Assembly: GCA_036399715.1 (NCBI GenBank)
Contig: DASWMO010000067.1
Location: 1 to 5,747, forward strand
Direction: 5' to 3'
Length of the DNA: 5,747 nucleotides
Source of the DNA: DASVSE01 sp036399715
GTDB lineage: Bacteria > Bacteroidota > Rhodothermia > Rhodothermales > Rubricoccaceae
This document shows positions 5,681 through 5,747 of the stretch, piece by piece (the first letter of the stretch is position 1; every line of letters begins with the position of its first letter). Position numbers and translations under genes: made by a program. The notes beneath the pieces were generated by a model. The model ran no database searches. It saw only the letters and a program-made list of their open reading frames with translations, and was not told the DNA's origin.

Positions 5681-5747
5681 TTATGCGGTCTGCTTCGCGG
5701 CGTCGTCTGCGCCCGCGGCGCCTTCCGGCCCGGCGTAGCGCTGGACG
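5681..5747 (-). CDS. C-terminal end of an unidentified leftward gene (partial)
   Basis: Read leftward from the right edge, one frame gives 21 residues, VQRYAGPEGAAGADDAAKQTA, and then TAA at 5681-5683. Most codons in this frame end in G or C and the composition (Ala, Gly, Asp-rich tail ending in Lys-Gln-Thr-Ala) fits the end of a real protein, whereas the two other frames give Arg-rich or Pro/Arg-rich strings typical of shadow frames in GC-rich DNA. The stop sits directly behind the terminator hairpin, as expected for the end of a convergent gene. The product cannot be named from so short a piece. Confidence 0.5.
   Translation of the reverse strand, partial: VQRYAGPEGAAGADDAAKQTA

Overview
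The window is very GC-rich DNA (coding parts are mostly above 70% G+C, with G or C at nearly every third codon position). It looks like a chromosomal segment from the Bacteroidota/Rhodothermota side of the tree, most likely a Rhodothermales bacterium near Rubricoccaceae (Rubrivirga/Rubricoccus). Three things point there: a secreted protein with a C-terminal type IX secretion (type A) sorting domain, a secreted CarboxypepD_reg-like domain of the kind found at the front of SusC/TonB-dependent receptors, and start codons that lack Shine-Dalgarno sequences. The taxon is an inference from these traits, not from a database match.

Layout: a leftward block of four genes occupies 1-3477. In transcription order these are a SpoU/TrmH-type RNA 2'-O-ribose methyltransferase (3477-2728), a TPR lipoprotein with a CsgG/TolB-like C-terminal half (2649-1216), a short exported CarboxypepD_reg-like protein (1133-681), and the N-terminal part of an NFACT/RqcH-like protein that runs off the left edge (650-1). 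Gaps are 78, 82 and 30 bases, so they may be co-transcribed, but no promoter or terminator settles this. From a 90-base divergent spacer, rightward genes begin: a LolA-like lipoprotein (3568-4329) and, after a 133-base spacer with a candidate promoter and a 12-base tandem duplication, a T9SS cargo protein (4463-5608). A strong hairpin terminator at 5642-5674 separates it from the last codons of a convergent leftward gene (5681 to the right edge).

Functionally the segment mixes translation-related housekeeping genes (RNA methyltransferase, NFACT protein) with envelope and secreted proteins (two lipoproteins, a beta-sandwich export protein, a T9SS cargo). I see no mobile element, tRNA, rRNA, CRISPR array or defence system. 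No stretch longer than about 135 bases lacks a gene. The most unusual point is the C-terminal tail of the short CarboxypepD_reg protein. It is cysteine-rich, visibly poorer in GC than its surroundings, and reads like the first residues of a TonB-receptor plug that then stops. The window does not otherwise show a clear new system.
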